64,000 nucleotides of DNA from Diphasiastrum complanatum (GCA_029204225.1 CM055095.1:18549450-18613449), one strand, 5' to 3'. Positions 1-11,179 are shown, numbered from the stretch's first letter. Notes: generated by a model from the sequence alone, not told the origin. Numbers and translations: made by a program.

Positions 1-286
1 CATGTGGGACGTCCAAGAACTTTCGGAAGGACTCGCTGGAAACCATCCGCTGCAATGCGTCCTTCACTAATACTAATCGCTCTAGCACCAAAAAGTAAAA
101 GGCAAAGCGTGTGGGTGCTGCTTCAGGTTCAGGTGCGAGAAGGTGCAGAATAGGGCCAGCACACGCCTCTTCCTGGTAACAAAAGTGACCAGGCGCATGG
201 CCGTAGAAGTGACCTGCAACACAGACATCCAGTGAAAAATTTAGACAGTAGTTGAGATGTGTTTAGCAGCACGGAGCAGGCGTCAA

Positions 287-885
287 TCAAGATAGCATAG
301 CAAATGGAGAAACCAATACCTCTCTGATCCATGGAAGTGCACACAGGTCATGGATGAGCAAGTCTATACAATGCGCAGCACAAGGTGTCCACACAATGCT
401 GGGGTGCTCCCTCGTCATAATCTCTCCCATCTGCTTGCAGTTCGAAGCGTTGTCCGTGACAACCTGAACCACATGCTCTACTCCAATGTCAACAATAACA
501 TCTCTGATAACCTCCCATATAAAATCGGCTGTGATGGCGTCACCACCTCGAGTGGCATCCACGCCACGTAGGAACCTGCAGCTGCTCCTGCCCCCTGTCC
601 CTGTCCAGAAACCTGTGATGCAGCACCGTGCCCGTACGTAATAGACAACCTCTGTCTCTCCTCATCGGAAATCCTGGGGCAATCACATATGCCCAATGCC
701 CGCCCACCCGGCCCTCTGACCCTCAGTAAGTGAGCCCTAACCCTGGTAAGTGATCCTGTGAAGAGACCACCACAATGCAAGCATCTCCATCTACGAACTC
801 CCGAGACATGGTGTGTAGCCACATCCCCCTCAGTAAGCTCAACCTCGCCCCAAAGGCCTTGGCCCTGCACTGGCATCGTGTCCAC
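287..885 (-). mobile_element. Internally deleted hAT transposase relic
   Basis: Two minus-strand frames that meet near 560-570 together look like the two ends of a plant hAT transposase. The upstream frame (from 885) has a BED-type zinc finger: WRCLHCGGLFTG, then RAHLL and GICDCPRISDEE. The downstream frame (to 287) has the DUF659 signature, with VVQVVTDNASNCK and IVWTPCAAHCIDLL. In intact hAT proteins a few hundred residues, including the GW.D.R.R block, separate these domains. Here they are nearly adjacent and in different frames, so the copy is internally deleted and frameshifted. The C-terminal dimerisation domain is not seen. It probably sits in an upstream intron of the chorismate synthase gene. 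I found no terminal repeats. Family call is firm, boundaries are not. Confidence 0.75.
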
Positions 886-1678
886 ACGAGATCAAACCTG
901 CGAACAAAAACAAGCAAACAACCGTTCAGTAGAAGAAAACACATTGCATTGAAAAACATTACCAGCCTAAAACAAAGCTGAACACATCCGAGCACGCGTC
1001 ACATTGATTCTAGCAAGATCATAGCAACTGCCAAAAAACACACGAGACAGGGCGAGGGATAGAATAATTCCAGTGCGAGCATAAACGGGCGACTGACGCT
1101 AGCATGGGAGTCCTTGCAGGCGTCTATGAGTCCAGTGCAGGCCTAAACCATGCTACTGGCGGATGCTTGCACGATGCTCTAACCCTAAACCCTAAAAAAC
1201 ATGGAATTAGGGCAAGAAAATTGAAATTTGTGCTACGGACATAGACGGGCAAAACAGAGGTCACAGGAGTCTGTGCGGGCATGTGGAAATGCATTCTAGG
1301 CTCAGACACCACCTGAATCGGTTGCCCAGAAGCCATTTTCTGAAAATGGCAAAAAAAAAACAAGCATTTGGATTGTGGTGTTCAAATTTCGCAAGGTGTG
1401 CCGTAATGGTTGAAACTGACCCCGTAGGAATCACCGTGGGCATGAAGAAAGGTGGTCTAAAGCCAAACTGCGCTTGATTTGGTTGCCTACAGCTCAATGT
1501 CACCACTTGCAAAAAAAACAAGTCTACACTAACCAAAAATCGAAAACTGATCGTTTCGATCTCCACGAAGCTTAGATCCCCCTGGCACCGTGCACACCAC
1601 CTTCGTATCGCTGAGTAGATGCCTGTCGACTATCCACACGCCAAGATCCGATGCTTACAGCTCAAAACAAAAAAAATT
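886..1678. other. Non-coding stretch, nothing recognised
   Basis: No convincing coding frame or exon. A short telomere-like run of two CCCTAAA units lies near 1182-1197; this is too short to mean more than chance or an old interstitial site. The stretch is probably intronic or intergenic to chorismate synthase. Confidence 0.4.
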
Positions 1679-1831
1679 AACACCTCCACGGCTGGCGCGA
1701 TTCTGGCCGTGAAGAGGTGTTCAAAAATTTTTATTTATTATTTTTTTTAATGAACATTTCTGGAACGATTCTGGGCTGAGAATCACGTTTTTCAGAAACG
1801 CGATTTCCGAAACGCTCAGCCCCAGAATCGC
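1679..1831. repeat. Pair of stem-loops sharing a CGATTCTGG core
   Basis: Stem 1 pairs AACACCTCCACGGC (1679-1692) with GCCGTGAAGAGGTGTT (1706-1721). Stem 2 pairs GATTCTGGGCTGAG (1767-1780) with CTCAGCCCCAGAATC (1815-1829). In addition CGCGATTCTGG in the loop of stem 1 is inverted as CCAGAATCGCG at 1821-1831, so the two hairpins also pair across. This looks like a small foldback element or the subterminal part of one. No target duplication was found. Confidence 0.5.
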
Positions 1832-2274
1832 GTTTCGGTGCAACTATGGTTTGGCTTAATATGGCCCAATTTCAAGTTTGATGGGTCCTTGAAGAAATAA
1901 TTCAAATGTGTAGGTTATAATTCCAGGTTGTCAGCAGATCATGAACTGGCTAGTGAATCTTGCTTGTACACTGTAGTTTTAATAGTTCCTGTGAGCTCAA
2001 CTTTGGACAATCAAAATGGCCTTTGAAGGCATGCCTGGTTACATGTGAAGTGCTAGTGAGATTGAAGCTTTTGCAATATAATCTTTGTAAAGCCTTTGGT
2101 TATTTGCTTTGTTGTAAGATCAATTTGAAGTGTTCAGGCAACCATAAGATTATGTATTGGATGCAACGATAGTAGGTAGGAGGTGTAGCATTTAACAAAC
2201 TTTGGTACTGTTTACACTATGCAGCAACCTAAGTTGTTCTTGTTGAGAAAGCTGACGTCTCCTTTTCTTGACAG
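1832..2274. other. Chorismate synthase intron, 3' part
   Basis: Non-coding sequence ending in a T-rich tract and TTGACAG acceptor at 2274. The preceding exon, which should end in ...GGIQ, is not found anywhere in 1-2270, so it must lie left of the window. Confidence 0.6.
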
Positions 2275-2340
2275 GGAGGAATATCCAATGGTGAAACTAT
2301 AGTTATGAGAGTTGCATTCAAACCTACTTCAACTATTACC
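2275..2340 (+). CDS. CS: Chorismate synthase exon (third from last)
   Basis: Sixty-six bases, 22 codons, phase 0 at both ends. Flanked by TTGACAG acceptor and GTAAGC donor. Encodes [20 protein letters not shown] plus two residues, the signature GGISNGE...FKPTSTI of the family. Confidence 0.93.
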
Positions 2341-5166
2341 GTAAGCAACTTGTCTTTTGATTGCTTGAATTGCACGACTGTAAATGATAGCCTAAGTTTG
2401 AGTGTTTCAGAATCGTACTTGATGTCTTGATGTACTTTCTAACTTTAGAGAGAAGAAAAAGGGAAATACATAATCATGCAACAAGATGAGTGCAATGCAA
2501 ACAGTATCGTAGATGATGAGGTGTAGTAACATATTTGTGATAAACATCTTGTAGGTCATGTCAACAAAATGGTCTAATGCTAACAATAGCTAGTATCCAT
2601 CACATATTTCAGCAGCATGCACATTCGTGGAGTTTACAAAGCATGTGAGTTGCACATGAGGCATTACTATTTGCATGTAGATGGATGATGTAGTGAGGAT
2701 TAGAGCACAACATTCTTCGGAGAGGGGGAAGCTACATGGACCACCTTGGGCCCCTTGGGCCCATTCAAAGACATTGCTAGACGCTTGGAGCCTGTAGGTG
2801 CTTCTGCATATGGGCAGCGTGTGCCCCTCCATAGTTTGACATCAATGTATACAACTTTGGCCTAGGGGTTTTAGTGCCACAAGTACGCCATCTTAGGCCA
2901 TCATCTTTAAGTCTAGGCCATTCCAGCCTTCTCCTACAAGAGCATGACAAGTGTCAAGTATGCACATAGGATTATGACTTTGTTGATTGGAAGTGATGCT
3001 AAATCTCCTGACCAAGTTAAACCTAAGCCTGGTTCAGGTGACACAAGCAGTGGTGCAAAACAACAGGTTTTGAAGGAACTTTACATAATCGATCAATCCT
3101 ATTTGGTCATTGATCAGATTTTAGTGAGACTTGGAGGCAGTCTTCTACACTCTAGGATGCCCCATCCTAGCTATTCACATCCCCATCTACTTGGCCAGAT
3201 ATTTTGTGAAAAACAGTTGCAGGTTTTGGGTTTTTTGCACAATTTTCAGACCTTAAGCTCACAAGTTTATCAATTCTGAAAATGCGTTAGCCAAAGTCTA
3301 ATGTGTCGGAGAATGTTGCGATTATTGGGGAAGCTGTTAAGCAAGGGAGGGAGGTGGAGGCATGAAAATGGATGAAATGCTGTTATTGTGTCACATTTGC
3401 TTGGGACAACAGGATGTGGAGTGGATAAATGTGAAAAAGCACCTGTCAACATGGTGCAAGCATTGAGATTGCAGTATCCAGATGTCAGTAGCAACGAGGA
3501 TCAAGTTCATGAGGGAGCACAGTCCATCCATGGATGCTTTTACAGGGCCTTCATGTAAGAGAGGTCGAGGTGTAGCCGCATCTGAAAAGAGAAAAATTTT
3601 GGATGGCTTGTGGGAAATTTTTTTATGCTAATGTGATTCCTTTCAACGTAGTCAAGAGCAGATACTTTTGGGATATGCTGAGAACTGCAGGAAAGGTGGG
3701 TGGTTCAGTGAAAGCCCCTTCTTATGAGGCTATCAGGGTGAAAGAGTTGTGGGAGGAGACAATTGCTTATGAGAGGGAGCTGCAAATGGTAATGGATAAG
3801 TGGGTAAAATATGGGTGCACTATCGTATGTGATGGCTGGTTTGACACACGCAGACGACCTATCATTAACTTTGTTATTACTAGTATCTATGGCTCTATCT
3901 TTCTATGCAGTGTGGATGCTAGTGCTTTGACAAAATCATGTTCGTAAATCTATCAACATTTGAAAGAAATCATTGGCAAGGCAGGAGAGCACAATGTGGT
4001 ACAAGCTGTGCTGGATAATGCCAACAATTTTTTGCGTGCTGGTGAGATGCTACTGAGCACTAGATTGTGTAGCTCCTATTTTGCAAAAGGCACGTAAAAT
4101 AGTGACTTTCATCACATGTCAGCAGAGGGTGCTGGGTTTTTTTTGAAAAAAGAACAAACGTGAGCTTTTGAAGCCGGTTAAAACATGCTTTGCCTACATC
4201 TACATTGTGCTTGCAAATCTCTTGGAGGTAAAAGTGCCCTTAGGCGGTTGTTCATCGGTGGTCCATCAGGAGTGGCATAACTTGAAGTCCTCATCAACTG
4301 AGGTTGGGAGAGACATTGAGCATAAAATCCTTGGTCCATTCTTTTGGGAGGAGGCAAAGAATATTGTGAAGTTATTCAAGCCATGAGTCGATGGACCGGA
4401 TGGTTGATGGAATATAGTTATGTATCTCTTTTGATACCGCTTGAATGCGTGTGATAAAGAGCCTTGACAATGGTCGGATTTGGGGCAAGAGTCCGATGTA
4501 GAGGTTGACAAGGGATGGAAAATGATTGTGGAGATACTTCAATTGAAATTTTGCAAATGAAGAAACATCGTTAAATCAAATGGACATGTACAGAATGGGC
4601 AAGGGTCATTTGGTCGGTCAGTGGCATGCTTGGCATCTCAGAGGTCGACATGTGTGTGTTGGTGGGAGTCCTTTGGAGCATCCACACCTGAGTTGTAGAG
4701 GTTTGCAATCAAGATCCTTAGCAAGGGGAGGACACCCTCTCCTTGTGAGAGAAACTGAAATACCTTCTCCTTGATCCATACCAAGAGGAGAAATAGTTTG
4801 AAGCCTTCCACCCTTGACATGTTGATCTTTGTGCATTTTAACCTTTGTGTCCTTGATAAGATCAAGGCATGAGGGTTTGAGAAGATGAAGTTAACTTGGC
4901 AACAAGTCGAGGAGGGAGTGAGATGAGGACCAATTGCTGGCGTTGGAGGTTGACAGAGCCGACATATTGGAGGGCTTGGGGATATAGGATATTACCCAGG
5001 CTGCTGGGGATATCGAGATGGGCATGCTGTACAAACAAGATCTTGTTTCTCTCTATTGTCAGCAGCAGCCATCATGATGCAAGAACAGATTTTGAAGTTG
5101 ACTGTGAAGATTCATTAATAAAACAACCATTATTGAATGAATTGGCCGTTGGTTTCTTGCTGCCAA

Positions 5167-5217
<51 letters not shown>

Positions 5218-8200
5218 CGAACATCTTTTCCTGCTTCTGGTCCTATAGGATTTCATGACTCTTGTTCTTCCTAGGTGTCACATAGCCAGATTACCCTTCC
5301 CTGAGTTAGGGCTTGGTAGTGGACCAAACGTAATCTCGGATGGTCCAGTTGCCTAGAGTGTCATTTGATCAGCAGATTTGATAGTTTCTGATAATCATAT
5401 CTGTTGTGCAGCAAGTTATCAGGCCACTGGGTTGGCTAAATTTGGAGATCTTGATGGGCAAGATGCTTGGAGAATTGATCAAGGTCCCATCAACCTTGAC
5501 GTACCAAGAATATTAGATATCAAGTAGCAGGTAGTGGTCTCCCGTCTATGGTGGTTTGGAGCCTCATGCTACACAGGCTAGTTTGGAGTGAGGAGCTTGC
5601 GGAGACAGGTTCCTAACAACTGGTATCGGAGCTGCGGTGGCAGATTGTAGAAGGGGAGAAACCTAACGCGCATGGTATGTTGAGTGGAGGCAAGCAAATG
5701 TTTGCCGAGGTATCTGCGGGTGTTGCATGCAGAAAGGTGCCACGTAGGAAATCGTTGCTTTCTTCGGAGGCCTATCTTGTAAGAGAAAAGTAAAAAAACG
5801 GCGTAACTGGTGGTTACCATTACCGGTTGCCATGCAACGCAGTGGAGAGATTGAAAGGCAGGAAGGAGTATGCAGCACTGGCTACCACAAAAAAAGGTGT
5901 GCATCATTTACTTCTGAAAATTGACTCCTACAGGTGGTGGTTGCTGAATTGGCAGCAAATTATTCATCTATCTTTACCTGCGTTTAAAATACTTGTTAGC
6001 TTCATGTGACGAGAAATAAATCTAGTCAAATCATAGCTGTCTTGCTTGCAAGAGGACAATCTTTCTCTTGTGTCATTTGTGCAATGGAGTGGAGTTGACA
6101 GCTAGCTGAGGGAACCATATAGCAGCGATCAGACCCTTAATTGCTTCGTGAAGGTCAATTCCTTGCGTTAAAGGTTGGGATCAGCCTTCTACATAAATTT
6201 TGCGTTCTTGCTGAGCCCATTAAAGAAAAGGGACCAGCAGTTGTACTGTGTTCTGTCTTCCTGCTAATTATTGTCTTAGCGAACCAAAAGTGATAAAAAC
6301 ACCCTGGTGCATTTATTCATAGGAAAAAGTAGTAGGTACATTGATGAAAAAGATATATACACCCCGAAGGGGTCTCTCTTGAGCATAACCTTTTGCAACT
6401 ACTCTTGCTTTATGTTTGTTAACACTCCCATTTGCATTCAACTTAAGCTTGAAGACCCACTTGCATCCTATTACATTCCTTTGAGGTCTCTCAACAAGCA
6501 ACCAAGTTTCATTCTCAATCAAGGCATCATACTCATCCAACATAGCTTTATACCATTCTTTGGAGTTCAATGCATCTTCAACATTAGATGGTTCTTCAAA
6601 AGTAGGCTCAAACAAGAGCGAAGCTTGCAGTAAAGTTAAGATTAAAGATAAAAGTGCATAAACTATGATGATGTCCGTGGGAGTCTGCCAACTGACTGCA
6701 GCAGATCAGAAAAGTGAAGAGGTGGTGAGTCGGCTAATGAAGGGAGATGAGATGTAGCAGACCCAGCCACCGTCGCCCGTTGTAGAATAGATAGGGCCTG
6801 AGCACGTTGCAGGGCAATGGAAACACGTTGTTTGAAAGAAGCCACGAGAATAGAACCAGGAATACCTTGACGCTCTGCCACCTGATGAGAACACATGTGA
6901 ATAAAATCCTCAAAGCGTCGATGCAAGGTGCCATAAGTCTCAATAGCCAAGGGAAGGAAAGCATCAGTGGGGTGCCTGTCGGAGTAGTTTTTTTCCTTCT
7001 CTTGTGCTGCCACGCCTGCCGCTTCTCTTGGTGTGAAGGCAGAGCGAGGCAATAGGTCACCACGCGTGTGATCAGCAACAACAACATCTGCCAAAGTACG
7101 AAGCCCATCCTGAGAGAGGACAATGTCAACACGCCTGCGGGAAGAGTGGGAGGCGGAAGAAGGAAGTACATGAGACTGCTCTTTGAGGACATGGAATCCT
7201 CCATCTCTGGCTATAGCGGCCGCTGCATTTTTGACAACATCATGCGTAGCTGTGCGCTCACTCCCAGAAGGGCAGCGGAGGAGGTGGATAGCAAGAGCAT
7301 CAATAGAGTGACCACAAACACACCTGGAGAGACCCAAGACCGAAGGATGAAGAAGCCCCAAGCGAAGACGAAGAGCAGTGGTGAAGATGGCCGAAGACAA
7401 CCGGAAGGAAGGAATAACAGGCTGAGCTGACAGCCAAGCCCCGGCACCAGAACCCGCACAAGAAAGAAGCCGAGCTCGATGCAACGCCGAAGGAGCCTCA
7501 GAGAGCATGCTGGAAAGGGTATGCTTGTGCACGCGCTCCAAGAGGGTCTCTTGCAGGTGATCTGAGCTGAAAGTGAGGAGTTGCTCAAAAGGAGGAAGAC
7601 AAGCTTGGGTAGAGAAGGGGAGGAGCTCTCGCGCAACGATGAGGAGGCGCTGGAAAGGCAGAGAACCGCATCCACATGAGCAATGCAATCCGCCAAGAGA
7701 GGGCGAAAGCCAGAAAAGAACTGAGAAGACAAAGTAGGGGCGACAAGAGCCCAGCTCCCAAGAAAAGTTGCAGGAGCAGAAGAAACCATAGAGAAAAGAC
7801 CCACACCACCACAAGAAATGGGTAACTGAGCCTGGTTCCGAGCTGAAAGGGTCTCCACACCATCCAAAGAACCAGGGCCCAAAAGGCGGCCAAAAGACAT
7901 CCATAAGAGAGCTGTCAAAGGAAGAGAGGAGATGCAAAAAGTCCGGAGTAGGGGGGAAAGTCCGCAGCAGATAAGGACGCTGGATAAAGCAAGACGTCAA
8001 GATGCCAAACGCGACCTGAGTGTCGCCCAACCGGGGAAGCAGATCTGAATGAGCAACATCCTCCTGGAGAGCCTCACCAAGAAAAGCAGAGCTGAAGGAA
8101 ACAGACCTAAAAGGAACACCCAGAATGCAAATGCCATCCGAAGGAGCAAGGAAACCTTGAGGACGTACAAAATATTAAATCTCGTAATCAAGAATGAATC

Positions 8201-9690
8201 GGGTTTTTTTTTCCGCGTTCGGACCAGCTCTGAACGATCGGTCAATTTGGAGCGCGGTTCGTGGAAATCTGTATGTCTTGGCGAAGCTAGAGCTATCAAG
8301 TGTGGCATTCCTAAATGCTATGCTGCTAGTTATACAAGTGTCTGCTTGATGTTATTGCTATTTGCTAAGTTAATGCTTATTTTATCTTTTCATGCTCATA
8401 TTGTTTATAAGTGACCCATATGCTTGTTTTTGTCATATTGATGCTGTTTTTGTTTATCAATTGCCTGTAGTGTAAATTTAAAGAAGTTGAACACATTTTC
8501 TGGACGTGTGTTTTGCTAGTTGATTTAGTCTCTTTTGTCATACAGCAACAATTTAGATAATTCATACGTATATAATGTTGACAGTAAATAACTCGTATAC
8601 AAGTATAAATTGCTGAATTTTATTCTTGCAGACATTACAAAAGACCGTAACTCGGGAAGGACATGAGACAGAATTCAGGGCACGAGGGCGACACGATCCT
8701 TGTGTTGTCCCAAGAGGTGTTCTTTAGCATGTTTATTTAAGTTCCTTTTCATATGGAGCACCATCTGCTATATTATCTTGATGCATAGAACCCATGGTTC
8801 TCAGAACCGTGGGTCCTGGGAACCGTCGTGGGAACCGTACCACGGTTCATGAACCGTGGTACGGTTCCTGTAGTTAATTAATTGATTAATATTTATTTAT
8901 TTTTTTCCCAATTTCCCCCCAAAACCCCTCCCAAGTCATTTTTGGTCCCCATTTCATAAATTTCACAGATTTTACACAGATGTCACAAATGGTCCTCTGA
9001 TTTCACAGATCAAACCAGATTTCACAGATTTTTGGATCTGATTTCACAAATGATTTCACAGATTGAACCAGATTTCACAGATTTCACAAATGGTCCTCTG
9101 ATTTCACAAATGATTTCACAGAATGAACCAGATTTCACAGATGTCACAAACTTTTTTTGGCAGTTTTTGGGCTATTTTTGGGGGTGGGAAACAAAAACAA
9201 AATTAATAAATTATGTAAAACTACTAACTGTACGGTTCACTACGGTTCCAGGCAAAAAAATTTGTGAACCGTACGGTTCTCAGAACCGTGGTGAACCGTG
9301 GACGGTTCATTAATTCTATGTCTTGATGTAGAAATTATTTTTTCCAATGGTTGGCATGTTCTGTTTTGGCGGAATGAAGGCTTATAGTTGTTTAAGATGA
9401 TGAAAGTGTTCAATTTGGACAGTTTCTAATATTGGTCCATAGAAAAATGAAAGGCACGGTTAAAGTGCAGAGTGTGTGTGTGCATATGTCTGAGAGAGAA
9501 AGTGACACCTTTGTCTATATTTGCAGCTGTTCCCATGGTTGAGGCAATGGTGGCATTAGTGCTTGCTGACCAGTTGTTGCAGCACCACGCACAATGCCAG
9601 CTATTACGATTTGACACAAACTTGCCACCAGCAAATGGAGAGAAAGGCAGTGAAAATGTTACCTTGGAAGAAGCTGCTACACGGAGATGA
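2275..9690 (+). CDS. CS: Chorismate synthase, last three exons (5' part off window)
   Basis: Chorismate synthase turns 5-enolpyruvylshikimate-3-phosphate into chorismate with reduced FMN, the last shikimate step, in plastids of plants. Three exons join in frame: 2275-2340 ([20 protein letters not shown]), 8632-8716 ([12 protein letters not shown], then [11 protein letters not shown]) and 9527-9690 ([18 protein letters not shown], ending in a variable tail and TGA at 9688). These match the conserved C-terminal third of the plant enzyme in order and spacing, including the invariant RGRHDP loop and VPMVEAM helix. All splice sites are GT/AG: phase 0 at 2340/8632, and phase 1 at 8716/9527 rebuilding Ala. 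The introns are 6,291 and 810 bases and carry transposons. No damage is visible in these exons, so the gene is probably functional. The N-terminal two thirds, with the transit peptide, lie left of the window. Confidence 0.93.
2940..5130 (+). mobile_element. Decayed hAT transposase inside a chorismate synthase intron
   Basis: Scattered plus-strand frames follow the order of a plant hAT transposase. A BED-finger half lies near 3385-3470 ([19 protein letters not shown]). The DUF659 domain starts at 3603 ([11 protein letters not shown], then [20 protein letters not shown], then [10 protein letters not shown]). After a stop at about 3945 it continues with [13 protein letters not shown]. Near 4168-4386 comes the post-catalytic region with [15 protein letters not shown]. 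The hATC dimerisation part, near 4660-4850, has [22 protein letters not shown] and LIFVHFNLC. Several stops and frame changes separate the pieces, so it is an old dead copy. I could not define terminal repeats. It has the same sense as the host gene and is spliced out with the intron. Confidence 0.8.
5170..5215 (+). repeat. (CT)n microsatellite
   Basis: About 23 perfect CT units within the chorismate synthase intron. Confidence 0.95.
5270..5625 (+). other. Possible LTR end with tRNA-Met-type primer site
   Basis: TGGTATCGGAGC at about 5610-5621 resembles the usual plant retrotransposon primer-binding site (TGGTATCAGAGC), preceded by CCTAACAAC, which could be an LTR end. No matching LTR start or gag was recognised downstream. 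This would be an old LTR fossil in the intron; a chance match is possible. Confidence 0.25.
6313..6615 (-). mobile_element. Ty1/Copia reverse transcriptase fragment (fossil)
   Basis: A minus-strand piece of Copia polyprotein at the start of reverse transcriptase: [18 protein letters not shown], then [10 protein letters not shown] and [20 protein letters not shown]. No LTRs or other domains adjoin it. It abuts an endonuclease-type LINE at 6663 and lies in the chorismate synthase intron. It is an old fragment. Confidence 0.85.
6663..8160 (-). mobile_element. LINE 3' half with C-terminal restriction-like endonuclease
   Basis: One minus-strand frame runs from about 8160 to the stop at 6663 (an ATG at 8030 is internal). 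It starts in the thumb part of a reverse transcriptase ([16 protein letters not shown], then [16 protein letters not shown]). Next is a connector rich in aromatic residues, with [19 protein letters not shown] Cys/His knuckle follows ([20 protein letters not shown]). Last is a PD-(D/E)xK-like block: [24 protein letters not shown], and a downstream KEKNYSDRH that fits the K..KY signature. That order is typical of non-LTR elements with a C-terminal restriction-like endonuclease. The usual plant L1 type instead has an N-terminal APE endonuclease. The 5' half is missing, as is common for LINEs. The frame is open for about 500 codons, so the copy is fairly young or recently inserted. It is more GC-rich than its surroundings. 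Confidence 0.75.
8632..8716 (+). CDS. CS: Chorismate synthase exon (second from last)
   Basis: Eighty-five bases between a TTCTTGCAG acceptor and a GTGTTC donor. Encodes [19 protein letters not shown] followed by RHDPCVVPR, and ends one base into the next codon. The [11 protein letters not shown] segment is nearly invariant in chorismate synthases and lines the FMN/substrate site. Confidence 0.93.
8831..8868. repeat. Perfect 38-base palindrome in the MITE
   Basis: Each arm is GGAACCGTACCACGGTTCA; the full 38 bases read the same on both strands with no loop. It lies in the left subterminal zone of the MITE. Confidence 0.95.
8950..9155 (+). repeat. Tandem repeat of TTTCACAGAT-type units
   Basis: Units made of GATTTCACAGATT, TTTCACAAATGGTCCTCTGA and GAACCAGATTTCACAGAT recur in higher-order blocks of about 60-75 bases. 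They form the core of the MITE. Confidence 0.85.
9527..9690 (+). CDS. CS: Chorismate synthase last exon
   Basis: Begins after TATATTTGCAG; the first two bases complete the Ala codon split by the intron. Encodes [18 protein letters not shown], then a less conserved tail ending EEAATRR and TGA. The tail length is in the normal range for plant chorismate synthases. Confidence 0.93.
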
Positions 9691-10362
9691 ATATGGAAAA
9701 AAGGGGCTAAAGCATGAACGTAGATTTTTAACACACCATATTTTATAGATTCTTTTCTCTGAGGTTTCTGATCATATTATGCTTTCAAAAAATAGCATAT
9801 TTTACATATTCTTTTCTGATGTTTCTGATTATACCTGTACTGCATAACCTCCAACAAATTTTAAATGTATCCAAGGAAAATACAGAAACAGGTTAGATGT
9901 CTTTGCAAAGTTGATAATTGGTCAGACTTCCTAAATTCTGTGATTTGCCCATATTTATACACTGGTCATTATGGCCCTACTCCAATACAAGGATGTTGGT
10001 ATTGCAATTGGAGTATGTTTCAGTCAGTTGACTGGTACCAGTAACTTCCTTTGCGTACAAAAAATTCTACTTCTTGCTGCTGCTAGGAATGATAACATAT
10101 ACCACAATGAAATTCTTCCAATGTGTGCCGAATTGTCTCATCATGGTCTTCTGACAATTATCTCTCCATGCCCGATACTGAACGGCAGAAACTGTTATAA
10201 TCTCTCCATTGCCACACGAGTAAATGCACGCCTGAAGTGGACCTTGCCAAGTAGATGTTATTTGTGGGTGCTCCAAATGTTGATATGGAATTTTTAGTGG
10301 AACTTTTCCTTGTTTTAACAAATTTAATCAATGTAGTCTGTGGAGGGTGTATAGTTTATTAA
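9691..10362 (+). other. Chorismate synthase 3' flank
   Basis: AT-rich sequence after the TGA at 9690, presumably the 3' UTR and downstream DNA. No other gene is recognised here. I could not fix the polyadenylation site. Confidence 0.5.
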
Positions 10363-10572
10363 GGGAAAGACAACCAAATTATCGGCATAAATAAGAAACA
10401 GGATGAACTAAGATGGCAAATGACCAAGTGGGTACAATGTTTCTGCAAGTAGCCAATGACATGACATGGGAAAGACAACCAAACTAACAGCATAAAGAAG
10501 AAACAGGATGAACTAAGACTGCAAATGACCAAGTGGGTACAAGTTTTCTGCAAGTAGCCAATGACGTGATAT
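10363..10572 (+). repeat. Two-copy tandem duplication, about 105-base unit
   Basis: Copy 1 starts at 10363 and copy 2 at 10468, both with GGGAAAGACAACCAAA. They share AACAGGATGAACTAAGA, GCAAATGACCAAGTGGGTAC and TTCTGCAAGTAGCCAATGAC, with a few substitutions. Confidence 0.9.
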
Positions 10573-11115
10573 GGGTACAATCAATGTTTTGTGGGCCTTT
10601 TCAAAACGGGAAAGAATCGGCAACCTTGGAAAGAATTGGCAAATCGGTTTTTAGTTTTTTTTTTTTTTGAGGAGGAAAATTTCTAGCCTTCTATTATGGC
10701 ATAAGCAAGTGCTATTTTAGTATGTAAATTGCAATGTAGAATATAATTAATTAACAATCAATCTTGAATCCAAGCTCGAGAGTTAAAACTATGGAGTACC
10801 ACCTATTATTATGATTCATTTGCAACTCTGGAGTCCCATGGTCATGTTTTGTACTACATAGTACATACATTGATAGTCAAGACTCAAGGGTCATGTAACA
10901 TCCCTTGGCATGGTCTCAACTCTTTCTAACATTAATCTCATGCTAATTAGTAATCACTCGTTAATCTAGATTTTGTTGTATAACACTATCCAATATATTA
11001 TCTAACGTTGATTATCAAATAGTAATGATCACTCCTAAGTTCAAATAGTGCTCTATATTCTAATTTATGTTTCATCTCGTTCTCTACCCTCACACGCAAA
11101 AAAAGAGAGCATTAC

Positions 11116-11119
<4 letters not shown>

Positions 11120-11177
<58 letters not shown>
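11120..11177 (+). repeat. (CT)n microsatellite at a LINE truncation point
   Basis: About 29 CT units with one interruption near 11150. The tract ends exactly where a LINE reverse transcriptase frame begins. Confidence 0.95.

Positions 11178-11179
<2 letters not shown>

Larger units (their letters stand above)
8784..9320. mobile_element. hAT-type MITE with 8-base target duplication
   Basis: A 537-base insert in the last chorismate synthase intron. It is flanked by perfect direct repeats TCTTGATG at 8776-8783 and 9321-9328, and it begins CATAGAA and ends TTCTATG. An 8-base duplication with short CA...TG ends is the mark of hAT-superfamily insertion. Both ends are packed with inverted GAACCGT/ACGGTTC motifs, like subterminal transposase-binding repeats, and the centre is a tandem repeat. 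There is no coding capacity, so it would have needed a transposase from elsewhere. Confidence 0.85.

Noticed and set aside
1180-1200. Telomere-like CCCTAAA repeats
   Set aside because: Only two full units plus a partial one; no larger array.
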